Of a stretch of DNA of 45,010 bases, positions 1 to 6,995 are shown piece by piece; positions within the stretch are counted from its first letter, which is position 1; each line of letters begins with the position of its first letter. The notes below the pieces were generated by a model. The model was not told the DNA's origin and ran no database searches. It was given only the letters and a program-made list of their open reading frames with translations. Source of the stretch: Bacteroidota bacterium (GTDB lineage: Bacteria > Bacteroidota > Bacteroidia > Chitinophagales > Chitinophagaceae); assembly GCA_023433755.1 (NCBI GenBank), contig JAEYUA010000181.1:1-45010 (forward strand), in the 5' to 3' direction. The position numbers and the translations under genes were made by a program.

Positions 1-270
1 ACCCTCCTGAAAGAAGCCGGTTTCACCGTTGAAGAACGATCCCTCAGCATAGATGAAATTATTGATGCCTATAAATCAGGTATTTTATACGAAGTATTCG
101 GAACAGGCACTGCTGCTACCATTTCCATGATCAAAGAACTGCGATACAAGGATTTTGTAATGAGTTTCGAGGTGGATAAATGGAAAACCGCACCCACCAT
201 CAAAAAATGGCTGACCGACATCCGTGAGGGCAGGAGGGAAGATAAATATGGCTGGATGGTTAAGGTCTAA
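1..270 (+). CDS. ilvE: branched-chain amino acid aminotransferase, C-terminal end (partial)
   Basis: The window opens inside this gene; 89 codons and the TAA stop are visible. The reading frame contains EVFGTGTAATIS and, near the end, DIREGR followed by EDKYGWM, which match the C-terminus of class IV PLP-dependent branched-chain aminotransferases. The GTGTAA loop contributes to the phosphate-binding cup and substrate pocket in this family. The enzyme transfers the amino group between glutamate and the 2-oxo acids of leucine, isoleucine and valine in the cytoplasm. The start and the catalytic lysine lie outside the window. It is separated by 133 nt from rpsL and appears to be an independent transcription unit. 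Confidence 0.88.
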   Translation, partial: TLLKEAGFTVEERSLSIDEIIDAYKSGILYEVFGTGTAATISMIKELRYKDFVMSFEVDKWKTAPTIKKWLTDIREGRREDKYGWMVKV

Positions 271-295
271 CCCTTTCAGTTTCCAAAAATAGATG

Positions 296-317
296 AAGGA
301 AATTGCCAATTTTCCTT
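296..317 (+). terminator. weak hairpin downstream of ilvE
   Basis: AAGGAAA and TTTCCTT can pair (7 bp) around an 8-nt loop, followed by only a short T/A stretch. It is placed as expected for an ilvE terminator but has low GC content, so the call is tentative. Confidence 0.3.
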
Positions 318-370
318 TAAAAAGCTTAAAAAATCTAAAAGGTGGTTTAAGAAATCCAAATTCTTTCCCC

Positions 371-378
371 TACCTTTG
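371..378 (+). promoter_or_regulatory. promoter -7 element for rpsL
   Basis: TACCTTTG matches the Bacteroidota -7 consensus TAnnTTTG and lies 25 nt before the rpsL start. The -33 region is only a weak match (GGTTTA near 344-349). A start site a few bases downstream would give a leader of roughly 20 nt. Confidence 0.6.
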
Positions 379-403
379 CCATCCCAAAAATTAAAGGTTT
401 GTA

Positions 404-802
404 ATGCCTACTATTCAACAATTAGTTCGTAAAGGAAGAGAAATTATACGTGCGAAGAGCAAATCAAGAGCTCTTGACAGTTGCCCGCAGCGCCGTGGCG
501 TTTGTACCCGTGTATATACCACTACACCTAAAAAGCCGAATTCAGCCCTTCGTAAAGTGGCCAAAGTTCGTTTAACCAACAAGGTTGAGGTGATCGCTTA
601 TATCCCGGGTGAAGGCCATAACCTCCAGGAGCACTCCATTGTGCTGATCCGCGGAGGCCGTGTTAAGGATCTTCCGGGTGTACGTTACCATATCGTGCGT
701 GGCTCCCTTGATACTGCCGGTGTGAAGGACAGGAAGCAAAGCCGTTCCAAATACGGAACAAAGAGAGAGAAAGCAGGTGCAAAGCCAGCAGGTAAAAAAT
801 AA
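404..802 (+). CDS. rpsL: 30S ribosomal protein S12 (uS12)
   Basis: This 132-aa protein is full length for uS12, which sits at the subunit interface and takes part in decoding and tRNA selection. The signature TPKKPNSALRK is at residues 41-51 and RGGRVKDLPGVRYH at 83-96. The lysines corresponding to E. coli K42 and K87 are present (K43 and K88 here), so no classical streptomycin-resistance substitution is seen. Asp89 is the position that carries the beta-methylthio modification in E. coli. The C-terminus is a basic lysine/alanine tail. It is the first gene of the str cluster, 82 nt before rpsG, and is probably transcribed from the TACCTTTG promoter just upstream. The start has no Shine-Dalgarno sequence, which is normal for this phylum. 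Confidence 0.98.
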   Translation: MPTIQQLVRKGREIIRAKSKSRALDSCPQRRGVCTRVYTTTPKKPNSALRKVAKVRLTNKVEVIAYIPGEGHNLQEHSIVLIRGGRVKDLPGVRYHIVRGSLDTAGVKDRKQSRSKYGTKREKAGAKPAGKK

Positions 803-884
803 TCATTTCAACATCGCTGCAGCACAGAGTAAAGTTTTAATACTTGAAGACAATCTGCCGCTGCGGTTCAATAAAAATTAAACA

Positions 885-1352
885 ATGCGTAAATCACAGG
901 CCAAAAAACTTCCCCTTGCCCCGGATCCCCGCTTCAACGATAAACTGGTAACCCGTTTTGTGAACAACATCATGTGGGAAGGTAAAAAAAGCGTTGCTTT
1001 TGATATTTTCTACAACGCACTTGAAAGAGTTGCCAAGCAAACAGGTGAGGATGGTTATGAAGTATGGAAAAGAGCTTTATCCAACGTAACTCCTGCTGTT
1101 GAAGTTCGCAGCCGCCGTATCGGTGGTGCTACCTTCCAGATTCCCTCTGAAGTTCGTGCCGACAGGAAGATTTCCCTCAGCATCAAATGGCTGATCCGTT
1201 ACAGCCGCGAGCGTAACGGTCGCAGCATGGCTGATAAACTGGCTAACGAGATCGTTGCAGCCAGCAAAGGTGAAGGAGCTGCATTCAAGAAAAAAGAGGA
1301 TACACACCGTATGGCTGAAGCCAATAAAGCTTTCGCTCACTTTAAGGTGTAA
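885..1352 (+). CDS. rpsG: 30S ribosomal protein S7 (uS7)
   Basis: The product is 155 aa, the usual length for uS7, which binds the 3' major domain of 16S rRNA and nucleates assembly of the 30S head near the mRNA exit channel. The N-terminal pattern LAPDPRFNDKLVTRFVNNIM and the central PAVEVRSRRIGGATFQIP are diagnostic. The start ATG follows an A-rich stretch without a Shine-Dalgarno sequence. It is co-directional with rpsL and ends 15 nt before a strong hairpin terminator. Unlike in many bacteria, fusA does not follow directly: an oppositely oriented histone H1-like gene lies between them. Confidence 0.98.
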   Translation: MRKSQAKKLPLAPDPRFNDKLVTRFVNNIMWEGKKSVAFDIFYNALERVAKQTGEDGYEVWKRALSNVTPAVEVRSRRIGGATFQIPSEVRADRKISLSIKWLIRYSRERNGRSMADKLANEIVAASKGEGAAFKKKEDTHRMAEANKAFAHFKV

Positions 1353-1367
1353 TCATCAGAATGATAT

Positions 1368-1404
1368 AAAAAAAATCCCGGTGCATGCACCGGGATTTTT
1401 TTTT
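1368..1404. terminator. bidirectional terminator between rpsG and the H1-like gene
   Basis: A perfect palindrome (AATCCCGGTGCA and its complement) is flanked by eight A on the left and nine T on the right. It therefore reads as an intrinsic terminator on both strands. It serves rpsG on the plus strand and the convergent H1-like gene on the minus strand. Confidence 0.9.
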
Positions 1405-1414
1405 GGATGAGCTA

Positions 1415-2113
1415 TCAGGCATTCTGATTGTCATTATCATTGTTCGTAACCGTATTTTCAGACACATCTGTTATGGGAGTGGTAACTCCTTCAGGGGTTT
1501 GGGAACCTGTGGAAATATCCGAGCCTGTATAATCACCCAGTCCGGCATTATTGCCACGGCCGGTCATATTGCTTGCGGAAGAAGAGCCCCGGGATCCTGA
1601 CTTCCTGGATGAACTACTGCGGCTGCTGCGGCTGGCTGAAGAACCACTTCTTGTGGCACTGCTTCCTGAAGCTGATTTTTTAGCAGCACCGCTGCGGGAA
1701 TTGCCGGCAGACTTTTTAGCGGTTGTTTTTTTTGCTGCCGATTTCCTCGCGGTGGATTTTTTGGCTGCGGATTTTTTAGCACCAGCTTTCTTTGCGCCTT
1801 TTTTTGCTCCCGATTTTTTAGCGCTGCTTTTTTTTGCCCCGGCTTTCTTGGTGGCCGTACGGCGAAGAGCACTGCTCCTGGAAGCAGATTTTTTGGCTCC
1901 TTTTTTGGCTGCGGATTTTTTAGCACCACCTTTTTTAGCACTGCCTTTTTTGGCTGCACTGCGTGATCTACCTGAAGAAGAGCCGCCTCTGGTTGAGCGG
2001 GAAGACTTTTTAGCTGCGCCTTTTTTGGCTGCACCTTTTTTGGCTGCAGACCTGCCGCCAGAGCTTTTCTTAGCTGATTTTTTCTTTGCGGCTTTCTTGG
2101 ATGATTTTGCCAT
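1415..2113 (-). CDS. histone H1-like lysine/alanine-rich DNA-binding protein
   Basis: The 232-aa product is extremely basic and of low complexity. Residues 1 to about 130 are built from short repeats such as AAKKG, AKKSA and AKKST, resembling the C-terminal tail of eukaryotic H1 and bacterial HC2/AlgP-type proteins. Residues of about 130-185 are rich in serine and arginine, and the last 50 residues are acidic and polar with many N, D, T and G. No folded domain is recognisable. Such proteins bind DNA non-specifically and are thought to help compact the nucleoid; that role is inferred from composition. The gene lies antisense between rpsG and fusA, converging on rpsG at a shared terminator. Its coding repeats make the opposite strand T-rich and open, producing a long spurious antisense frame. 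Confidence 0.85.
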   Translation of the reverse strand: MAKSSKKAAKKKSAKKSSGGRSAAKKGAAKKGAAKKSSRSTRGGSSSGRSRSAAKKGSAKKGGAKKSAAKKGAKKSASRSSALRRTATKKAGAKKSSAKKSGAKKGAKKAGAKKSAAKKSTARKSAAKKTTAKKSAGNSRSGAAKKSASGSSATRSGSSASRSSRSSSSRKSGSRGSSSASNMTGRGNNAGLGDYTGSDISTGSQTPEGVTTPITDVSENTVTNNDNDNQNA

Positions 2114-2269
2114 TTGTGATGGGTTTTGTGTGAGGTTAAAAAAATTTCTGTTTTGAAATTACGATGATGTAAATGAATTGCAAAAAATTATGGTTCATGG
2201 CGCACGAGTTATCAACAACAGATGGTACCCGGGTGTGTATTGAATTAACAAACATTGTTTAGCCGGATG

Positions 2270-2299
2270 TTTGTGATGCGGTGTATTTTCCTACCTTTG
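2270..2299 (+). promoter_or_regulatory. fusA promoter
   Basis: TTTG at 2270-2273 and TACCTTTG at 2292-2299 are separated by 18 nt, a close match to the Bacteroidota -33/-7 promoter. Transcription would start near 2306, giving fusA a leader of about 95 nt. Confidence 0.75.
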
Positions 2300-2316
2300 C
2301 ACCCTCAAAATCGTGA

Positions 2317-2353
2317 ACCCGGGTTGAACCGGGTAGGGGAGGATGCCGGGCAT
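2317..2353 (+). other. inverted repeats in the fusA leader
   Basis: ACCCGG (2317-2322) pairs with CCGGGT (2329-2334) around a 6-nt loop; an alternative self-complementary pairing AACCCGGGTT (2316-2325) overlaps it. A second small hairpin, ATGC/GCAT, lies at 2343-2353. The two overlapping pairings are mutually exclusive. Confidence 0.5.
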
Positions 2354-2399
2354 TCAACCTTTCACCAATAAAAGAGACAATTATTCAATTCTAATAATC

Positions 2400-4547
2400 A
2401 TGGCTGATCTGAGATTTCAACGCAACTTTGGTATTGCCGCCCACATCGATGCCGGTAAGACCACCACAACAGAGCGCATCCTGCGCTATACCGGTATGAT
2501 CCACAGGATCGGTGAAGTACACGATGGTGCTGCTACCACCGATTGGATGGAGCAGGAAAAAGAAAGAGGTATTACCATCACATCAGCTGCTGTTAGCTGC
2601 CAGTGGAACTTCCCTACTGTTCTGGGAAAGGCTACACCGGATACCAAAAAATATTATTTCAATATTATTGATACCCCTGGTCACGTGGACTTCACCGTTG
2701 AAGTAGAGCGTTCCATGCGTGTACTTGATGGACTGATCGCACTTTTCTCTGCCGTTGACGGGGTAGAACCTCAGTCTGAAACCGTTTGGCGCCAGGCTAA
2801 TCGTTACAATGTTCCGCGTATTGGTTTTGTAAATAAAATGGACCGCAGCGGTGCCGACTTCCTGAACGTGGTAAAACAAGTTCGTGAAATGCTTGGCTCA
2901 AAAGCTGTTCCGCTTCAGCTTCCTATTGGTGCTGAAGATGATTTCAAAGGTGTTGTTGACCTGATCAAAATGAAAGGGATCATCTGGCACATGGAAACAG
3001 AAGGTATGACCTTCGACGAAGTTGACATCCCTGCTGATATGGTTGATGAAGCCAATGAGTGGAGAGCCAGCCTCGTGGAAGCGGTTGCCGAGTATGATGA
3101 CCAGCTCATGGAAAAATTCTTCGATAATCCCGATACGATTTCTGAGAATGAAATTCATGAAGCCATCCGTAAAGCAACGATCGACCTCAGCATCGTTCCG
3201 ATGATGTGTGGTTCTTCGTTCAAAAATAAAGGTGTGCAGACTGCATTGGATGCCGTTTGCCGTTACCTGCCATCACCAATGGATATCGAAGCCGTAAAAG
3301 GTGTGAATCCTGATACCGGTGAAGAAGCGATCCGCAAGCCTGATGCGAAAGAACCATTTGCGGCCCTGGCTTTTAAAATTATGACCGATCCATTCGTAGG
3401 ACGTCTTGCATTCTTCCGGGTGTATTCAGGCCATCTTGATGCAGGTTCTTATGTATTGAACGTAAGAAGCGGTAAAAAAGAAAGGATCTCCCGTATCATG
3501 AAAATGTTTGCCAACAAACAAAACCCGATCGATTTTATCGAAGCAGGTGATATCGGTGCGGCTGTTGGTTTTAAAGAGATCAAAACCGGTGATACCCTTT
3601 GTCATGAAGATCACCCGATCACATTGGAAAACATGTTCATTCCTGAGCCGGTAATCTCCATCGCGGTAGAACCCAAAACCCAGGCTGATGTTGACAAGAT
3701 GGGTATGGCGATCTCCAAGCTGGTAGAGGAAGATCCTACGCTGCGTGTAAAAACAGATGAAGACACCGGCCAGACCGTATTGAGCGGAATGGGTGAGCTT
3801 CACCTGGAGATCATTGTTGATCGTATGCGCCGTGAGTTCAAAGTTGAAGTTAACCAGGGCGCTCCCCAGGTTGCCTATAAAGAAGCATTCAACACGACTG
3901 TTGAACACCGTGAAGTATTGAAAAAACAATCTGGTGGCCGTGGTAAGTTCGCTGATATCATGTTTGCCCTCGGTCCGGTTGATGCAGACTGGAAAGAAGC
4001 AAATCCTGATAAGAACTTCCAGTTCCAGAATGACCTGTTTGGCGGATCCATTCCACGTGAATTTGTTCCTGCCATTCAAAAAGGTTTTGAAAACTCCATG
4101 GGTACAGGTGTACTGGCTTCCTATCCGGTTGACAATATGAAGATCCGTGTATACGACGGTTCTTTCCACGCGGTTGACTCTGATGCCATGTCATTTGAAC
4201 TTTGCGCCAAGCAGGGTTTCCGTGAAGCGGCAAGAAAAGCAAAACCAGTTTTGCTTGAGCCGATCATGAAAGTGGAAGTATTGACACCAGACCAGTACAT
4301 GGGTGATGTAACTGGTGACCTTAACAGGCGCCGTGGTATGATGGAAGGTATGGATACCCGTGCCGGTGTACAGGTGATCAAGGCTAAAGTGCCACTGAGC
4401 GAGATGTTTGGTTATGTAACCCAGCTTCGTTCCCTGTCTTCAGGCCGTGCTTCCTCTACAATGGAATTCTCGCATTATGCTCCCGCACCTAATAATATTG
4501 CGGAAGAAGTGATTGCGAAATCCAAAGGAAAAGTAAATGCAGGTTAA
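2400..4547 (+). CDS. fusA: elongation factor G
   Basis: EF-G is the GTPase that drives ribosomal translocation and, with RRF, ribosome recycling. The start at 2400 gives 715 aa beginning MADLRFQRNFGIAAH, matching the family; an in-frame ATG 57 nt upstream adds an unrelated stretch inside the leader and is rejected. Motifs seen are G1 AHIDAGKT (residues 14-21), G3 DTPGHVDF (91-98) and G4 NKMD (145-148), then domains II to V with the RRGMMEGMDTRAG segment of domain V. An insertion between G2 and G3 (about residues 71-86, TVLGKATPDTKKY) is a trait of Bacteroidota EF-G. It has its own promoter and terminator, so it is transcribed separately from rpsL-rpsG and from rpsJ. No tuf gene is adjacent. 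Confidence 0.97.
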   Translation: MADLRFQRNFGIAAHIDAGKTTTTERILRYTGMIHRIGEVHDGAATTDWMEQEKERGITITSAAVSCQWNFPTVLGKATPDTKKYYFNIIDTPGHVDFTVEVERSMRVLDGLIALFSAVDGVEPQSETVWRQANRYNVPRIGFVNKMDRSGADFLNVVKQVREMLGSKAVPLQLPIGAEDDFKGVVDLIKMKGIIWHMETEGMTFDEVDIPADMVDEANEWRASLVEAVAEYDDQLMEKFFDNPDTISENEIHEAIRKATIDLSIVPMMCGSSFKNKGVQTALDAVCRYLPSPMDIEAVKGVNPDTGEEAIRKPDAKEPFAALAFKIMTDPFVGRLAFFRVYSGHLDAGSYVLNVRSGKKERISRIMKMFANKQNPIDFIEAGDIGAAVGFKEIKTGDTLCHEDHPITLENMFIPEPVISIAVEPKTQADVDKMGMAISKLVEEDPTLRVKTDEDTGQTVLSGMGELHLEIIVDRMRREFKVEVNQGAPQVAYKEAFNTTVEHREVLKKQSGGRGKFADIMFALGPVDADWKEANPDKNFQFQNDLFGGSIPREFVPAIQKGFENSMGTGVLASYPVDNMKIRVYDGSFHAVDSDAMSFELCAKQGFREAARKAKPVLLEPIMKVEVLTPDQYMGDVTGDLNRRRGMMEGMDTRAGVQVIKAKVPLSEMFGYVTQLRSLSSGRASSTMEFSHYAPAPNNIAEEVIAKSKGKVNAG

Positions 4548-4565
4548 TCATTAACTTCTATACTG

Positions 4566-4591
4566 AAACCCCGCTTTTAGCGGGGTTTTTT
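4566..4591 (+). terminator. fusA terminator
   Basis: AAACCCCGC and GCGGGGTTT form a 9-bp stem with the 5-nt loop TTTTA, followed by a T run. This is a standard intrinsic terminator 18 nt after the fusA stop. Confidence 0.92.
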
Positions 4592-4844
4592 ATTTGTAAA
4601 AAGTTTTGTTATGATACGCCGGCTTTCATTTTAGGCATTGCATTTGCCTGTTGCTGCTGTTCGATTTTCCCAGAGAAAACCCGTTTTGATCCGGCCGTTA
4701 AGGCTTATGAAAAACACCAGTGGGTAATTGGACAGTGGGCTCCCAGGAGCCCATTTTATTTTCCCTGCTCCTCCGCCTTAATAGCAAAGGCTCAAAAATT
4801 TTCTGGTTGGCAGCGAATGATCCGAACCGCAAACTTATCCTCGC
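4592..4844. other. non-coding spacer with a terminator-like hairpin
   Basis: No gene is supported in this stretch. TGGGCTC (4736-4742) pairs with GAGCCCA (4747-4753) around a 4-nt loop and is followed by TTTTATTTT, so it resembles a plus-strand terminator without an obvious gene before it. One plus-strand frame is open for about 100 codons but has no start codon near its beginning. Confidence 0.4.
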
Positions 4845-4872
4845 AGCTAATAGCTAGAAGCTCGCAGCTTTT
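4845..4872. repeat. heptamer array at the 3' end of the flippase-like gene
   Basis: AGCT recurs at 4845, 4852, 4859 and 4866, an exact 7-nt period. On the minus strand the array contains the TAG stop and the last five codons (KAASF) of the neighbouring gene, so the array has become part of the coding sequence. Confidence 0.75.
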
Positions 4873-5765
4873 GTTTTATCTTCTTCAGATAATGGGTCTT
4901 TGAACTGGTAGATCAATCCCGGAAGTGAGCCAGCCACAGTAACCAGGTAGAAGAGCAGGCTAATGACCACTCCATTTATTGGGTTCAGCCCGAAAAATCG
5001 GGCGCCTTCTGCGAATACCAGTTCTCTTGTTCCCAATCCCCCACCCAGAGAAAGGGGTAGAATGGAAATGACCGCAGAAGCCAGGAAGATAAAAATCCAT
5101 TCATGCCTTACAAATGGTATATCCAGGCTCTGCATAAGGCAGTAAATCGCGATTACCTGGGCCAATTGCACAGCAAATCCCATCAGCAGGGTAGGAAAGA
5201 ATCCTTCCATGAAATAAGGAAATAAGAAATGCAACAGGAGGTAATACCCGGCAATGGCCAGTAAGGCCCCTGCTGCCAGCAGCACACGGAGATCTTGCAG
5301 GGCAGGAAGAAAAAACCCATAGGCCGCCAGTATGCATCCCAGGGCCAGTACCCCGCTGATCCTGTCGAGCAAAACCGCTGCCGACAATTTCTTAAAGCTG
5401 GCTTTGTAGTGTTTATTGAGAAGGATCACTTTATAGGCATCTCCGCTGATGGCTCCCGGCAGAAACAGGTTATAAAACATTCCCAGCCAATAGAGCTTCA
5501 TGTTTTTGACCGCAGAAAGTTTGACACCTGCAGGAAGAAAATATAGGTTCAGCCTGTATGCGGAAATAATCTTTGAAATGATGAACAGGAGGAATGCCGG
5601 CAACAGCCAGGCAATGTTGGCGCTGCCCAGGGCATTCCAGGCTGAGGTGAAATTTAGTTTGGTGGACAGGTACCAGAAGCAGGCAACTGTAACCAGGATC
5701 TTCAGAAATAGTTTCAGAAAGCGGACCGCTTTTTTTGTTTTACCTGCTGTTTGATCTTTTGTCAT
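4854..5765 (-). CDS. flippase-like integral membrane protein (UPF0104 / LPG synthase TM domain)
   Basis: The 303-aa product is strongly hydrophobic with about seven or eight membrane segments. It carries the family patterns PGAISGDAYKVILLN in the first third and GGGLGTRELVFAEG near residue 240. These place it in the lysylphosphatidylglycerol synthetase transmembrane family (YbhN/AglD-like), without the catalytic C-terminal domain of MprF. Members are proposed to move or modify lipid-linked molecules in the inner membrane; the substrate here is unknown. The N-terminus is a short basic segment (KTKKAVRFLK) before the first helix. It is divergent from the lipoprotein gene at 5889. Its last codons lie in a heptamer repeat array, suggesting that the original stop was replaced by repeat growth. 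Confidence 0.85.
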   Translation of the reverse strand: MTKDQTAGKTKKAVRFLKLFLKILVTVACFWYLSTKLNFTSAWNALGSANIAWLLPAFLLFIISKIISAYRLNLYFLPAGVKLSAVKNMKLYWLGMFYNLFLPGAISGDAYKVILLNKHYKASFKKLSAAVLLDRISGVLALGCILAAYGFFLPALQDLRVLLAAGALLAIAGYYLLLHFLFPYFMEGFFPTLLMGFAVQLAQVIAIYCLMQSLDIPFVRHEWIFIFLASAVISILPLSLGGGLGTRELVFAEGARFFGLNPINGVVISLLFYLVTVAGSLPGLIYQFKDPLSEEDKTKAASF

Positions 5766-5845
5766 TGAGTAGGGTTAAACCCGGGTGAAAGTAAATGCAA
5801 AAGGCATCAATAACAAAACCACCCTTCCAGGCAGGACATTAACAG

Positions 5846-5873
5846 TTTGCTTTTGAAGCCTTTTGTATTTTAG
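5846..5873 (+). promoter_or_regulatory. possible promoter of the lipoprotein gene
   Basis: TTTG at 5846-5849 and TATTTTAG at 5866-5873 (one mismatch to TAnnTTTG) are 16 nt apart, just upstream of the start at 5889. The spacing is short and the match imperfect. Confidence 0.35.
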
Positions 5874-5888
5874 GAAAAATCAATCTAC

Positions 5889-6560
5889 ATGAGAATTACC
5901 CTGCTTTTCCTGCCCTTTTTTTTATCCTCCTGCCTGGCGGTGCATTATAACCAAATCGGCAGCAATGAATTGATGATGGATGAAAAAAAAGATTTCGTTT
6001 ATGAAAATGATACAATAAGAATATTTTACCGTTACAGCGGTATGGGCGGGCCTCTTCAAATCACCCTAGAAAATAAAAGCAGCCAGTCACTGCTGGTTGA
6101 CTGGAAAAAATCAGCCTTGATCGCTGAGAGCGGTGTATATGCCTACTACCGTCCGGCGGCAGCTTTGAACGGCAGTGTCGAGGCCGGTAATAGTGGCCAG
6201 GGTCAGATTACCGGGCTGGTGTCCGCTGAGGAAGCTGTCCAGTTTCTGCCTCCAAATGCACGGATCACCAGGCGGCTGGGGAGGACAGAGGATCTTATTA
6301 AGGAACCGGCAGATTTTTCCGGAGTGCCCTGGTGGAAAAAAGGAGCAGGGTACAGCCGGTTGAAATACAAAGAGTTGAATTTTAAAGAAGAAGATAGTCC
6401 CCTGAAATTCCGCAGCTTTATCACCTTACGCTCAGGGCCCGGGGAAGGCAGGGAAATTACACTCGATCATAGTTTTTACCTGTCGGCCAGCCTGCGATAC
6501 CAAAACGGGTATATGGTGCCCGCACCAATAAAAAATGCAGGAAATACCTTCATGTACTAA
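5889..6560 (+). CDS. hypothetical lipoprotein
   Basis: The 223-aa product has a signal sequence ending in a lipobox (LSSC, Cys15), so it should be lipidated and anchored in the envelope. The mature part is predicted to be mostly beta strand: one section resembles a domain that compares bonding context (ITLENKSSQSLLVDWKKSAL), reminiscent of intracellular-proteinase-inhibitor-like or beta-sandwich folds, but no family is recognised with confidence. There are no catalytic motifs. It stands alone between a divergent membrane protein and the S10 operon promoter. Its insertion separates fusA from rpsJ. The function is unknown. Confidence 0.75.
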   Translation: MRITLLFLPFFLSSCLAVHYNQIGSNELMMDEKKDFVYENDTIRIFYRYSGMGGPLQITLENKSSQSLLVDWKKSALIAESGVYAYYRPAAALNGSVEAGNSGQGQITGLVSAEEAVQFLPPNARITRRLGRTEDLIKEPADFSGVPWWKKGAGYSRLKYKELNFKEEDSPLKFRSFITLRSGPGEGREITLDHSFYLSASLRYQNGYMVPAPIKNAGNTFMY

Positions 6561-6607
6561 ATATTCGGTCCTTTAATGGTTTCTTCACAAAAATCGCTTC
6601 TAAAAGT

Positions 6608-6639
6608 TTTGCCAGTTTAAACAGCTAAGCTTATCTTTG
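6608..6639 (+). promoter_or_regulatory. S10 operon promoter
   Basis: TTTG at 6608-6611, a 20-nt spacer and TATCTTTG at 6632-6639 match the Bacteroidota consensus well. The start site would be near 6646, giving a leader of about 45 nt before rpsJ. This is the only clear promoter consensus noticed before secY. Confidence 0.78.
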
Positions 6640-6648
6640 CGCTCCCAA

Positions 6649-6670
6649 ATCCTAAGCATGGGTTTAGGAT
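6649..6670 (+). other. hairpin in the S10 leader
   Basis: ATCCTAA (6649-6655) and TTAGGAT (6664-6670) form a 7-bp stem with an 8-nt loop at the very 5' end of the predicted transcript, 19 nt before the rpsJ start. It could be a regulatory or stabilising element; no match to the E. coli L4 leader is seen. Confidence 0.5.
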
Positions 6671-6689
6671 AAAACGGGGGAACGGCCGT

Positions 6690-6995
6690 ATGTCACAAAG
6701 AATCAGAATCAAATTACAGTCTTACGATCACAACCTGGTTGATAAATCAGCAGAGAAAATTGTGAAAACTGTTCGCAGCACAGGCGCAGTAGTAACAGGA
6801 CCTATTCCTCTTCCTACACGCAAGAAGATCTTTACCGTATTGCGTTCACCGCACGTGAACAAAAAAAGCCGTGAGCAGTTCCAACTGGCAACGCACAAGC
6901 GTTTGCTGGACATCTACACTTCTTCTTCAAGAACTGTTGATGCCCTGTCAAAACTGGACCTGCCATCAGGAGTTGAAGTAGAGATCAAAGCCTGA
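6690..6995 (+). CDS. rpsJ: 30S ribosomal protein S10 (uS10)
   Basis: uS10 (101 aa, normal length) belongs to the 30S head and also acts as NusE in transcription antitermination. Typical sequence is visible: RIRIKLQSYDHNLVDKSAEK at the N-terminus, GPIPLPTRKKIFTVLRSPHVNKKSREQF in the centre, and the C-terminal LPSGVEVEIK. It is the first gene of the S10 operon, behind a strong promoter. A string of G residues lies 12-17 nt before the ATG but is not a good Shine-Dalgarno sequence. It is separated from rplC by an unusually long 376-nt structured spacer. Confidence 0.98.
   Translation: MSQRIRIKLQSYDHNLVDKSAEKIVKTVRSTGAVVTGPIPLPTRKKIFTVLRSPHVNKKSREQFQLATHKRLLDIYTSSSRTVDALSKLDLPSGVEVEIKA

Noticed and set aside
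1551..2156. Long open frame on the plus strand opposite the H1-like gene
   Set aside because: It is hydrophobic and repetitive (leucine, alanine, phenylalanine), as expected from reading AAA/GCC-rich repeats backwards; no family is recognised and the minus-strand protein is coherent.
2343..2399. Upstream ATG extending fusA by 19 residues
   Set aside because: The extension is not found in EF-G proteins, the ATG lies in a hairpin, and the family start MADLRFQRN fits the ATG at 2400.
3426..4169. Antisense frame of 247 codons within fusA
   Set aside because: Shadow of the fusA coding frame; no promoter or family match.
4595..4903. Open plus-strand frame of about 100 codons after fusA
   Set aside because: No start codon near its beginning, no recognisable family, and it runs into the antisense of the flippase-like gene.
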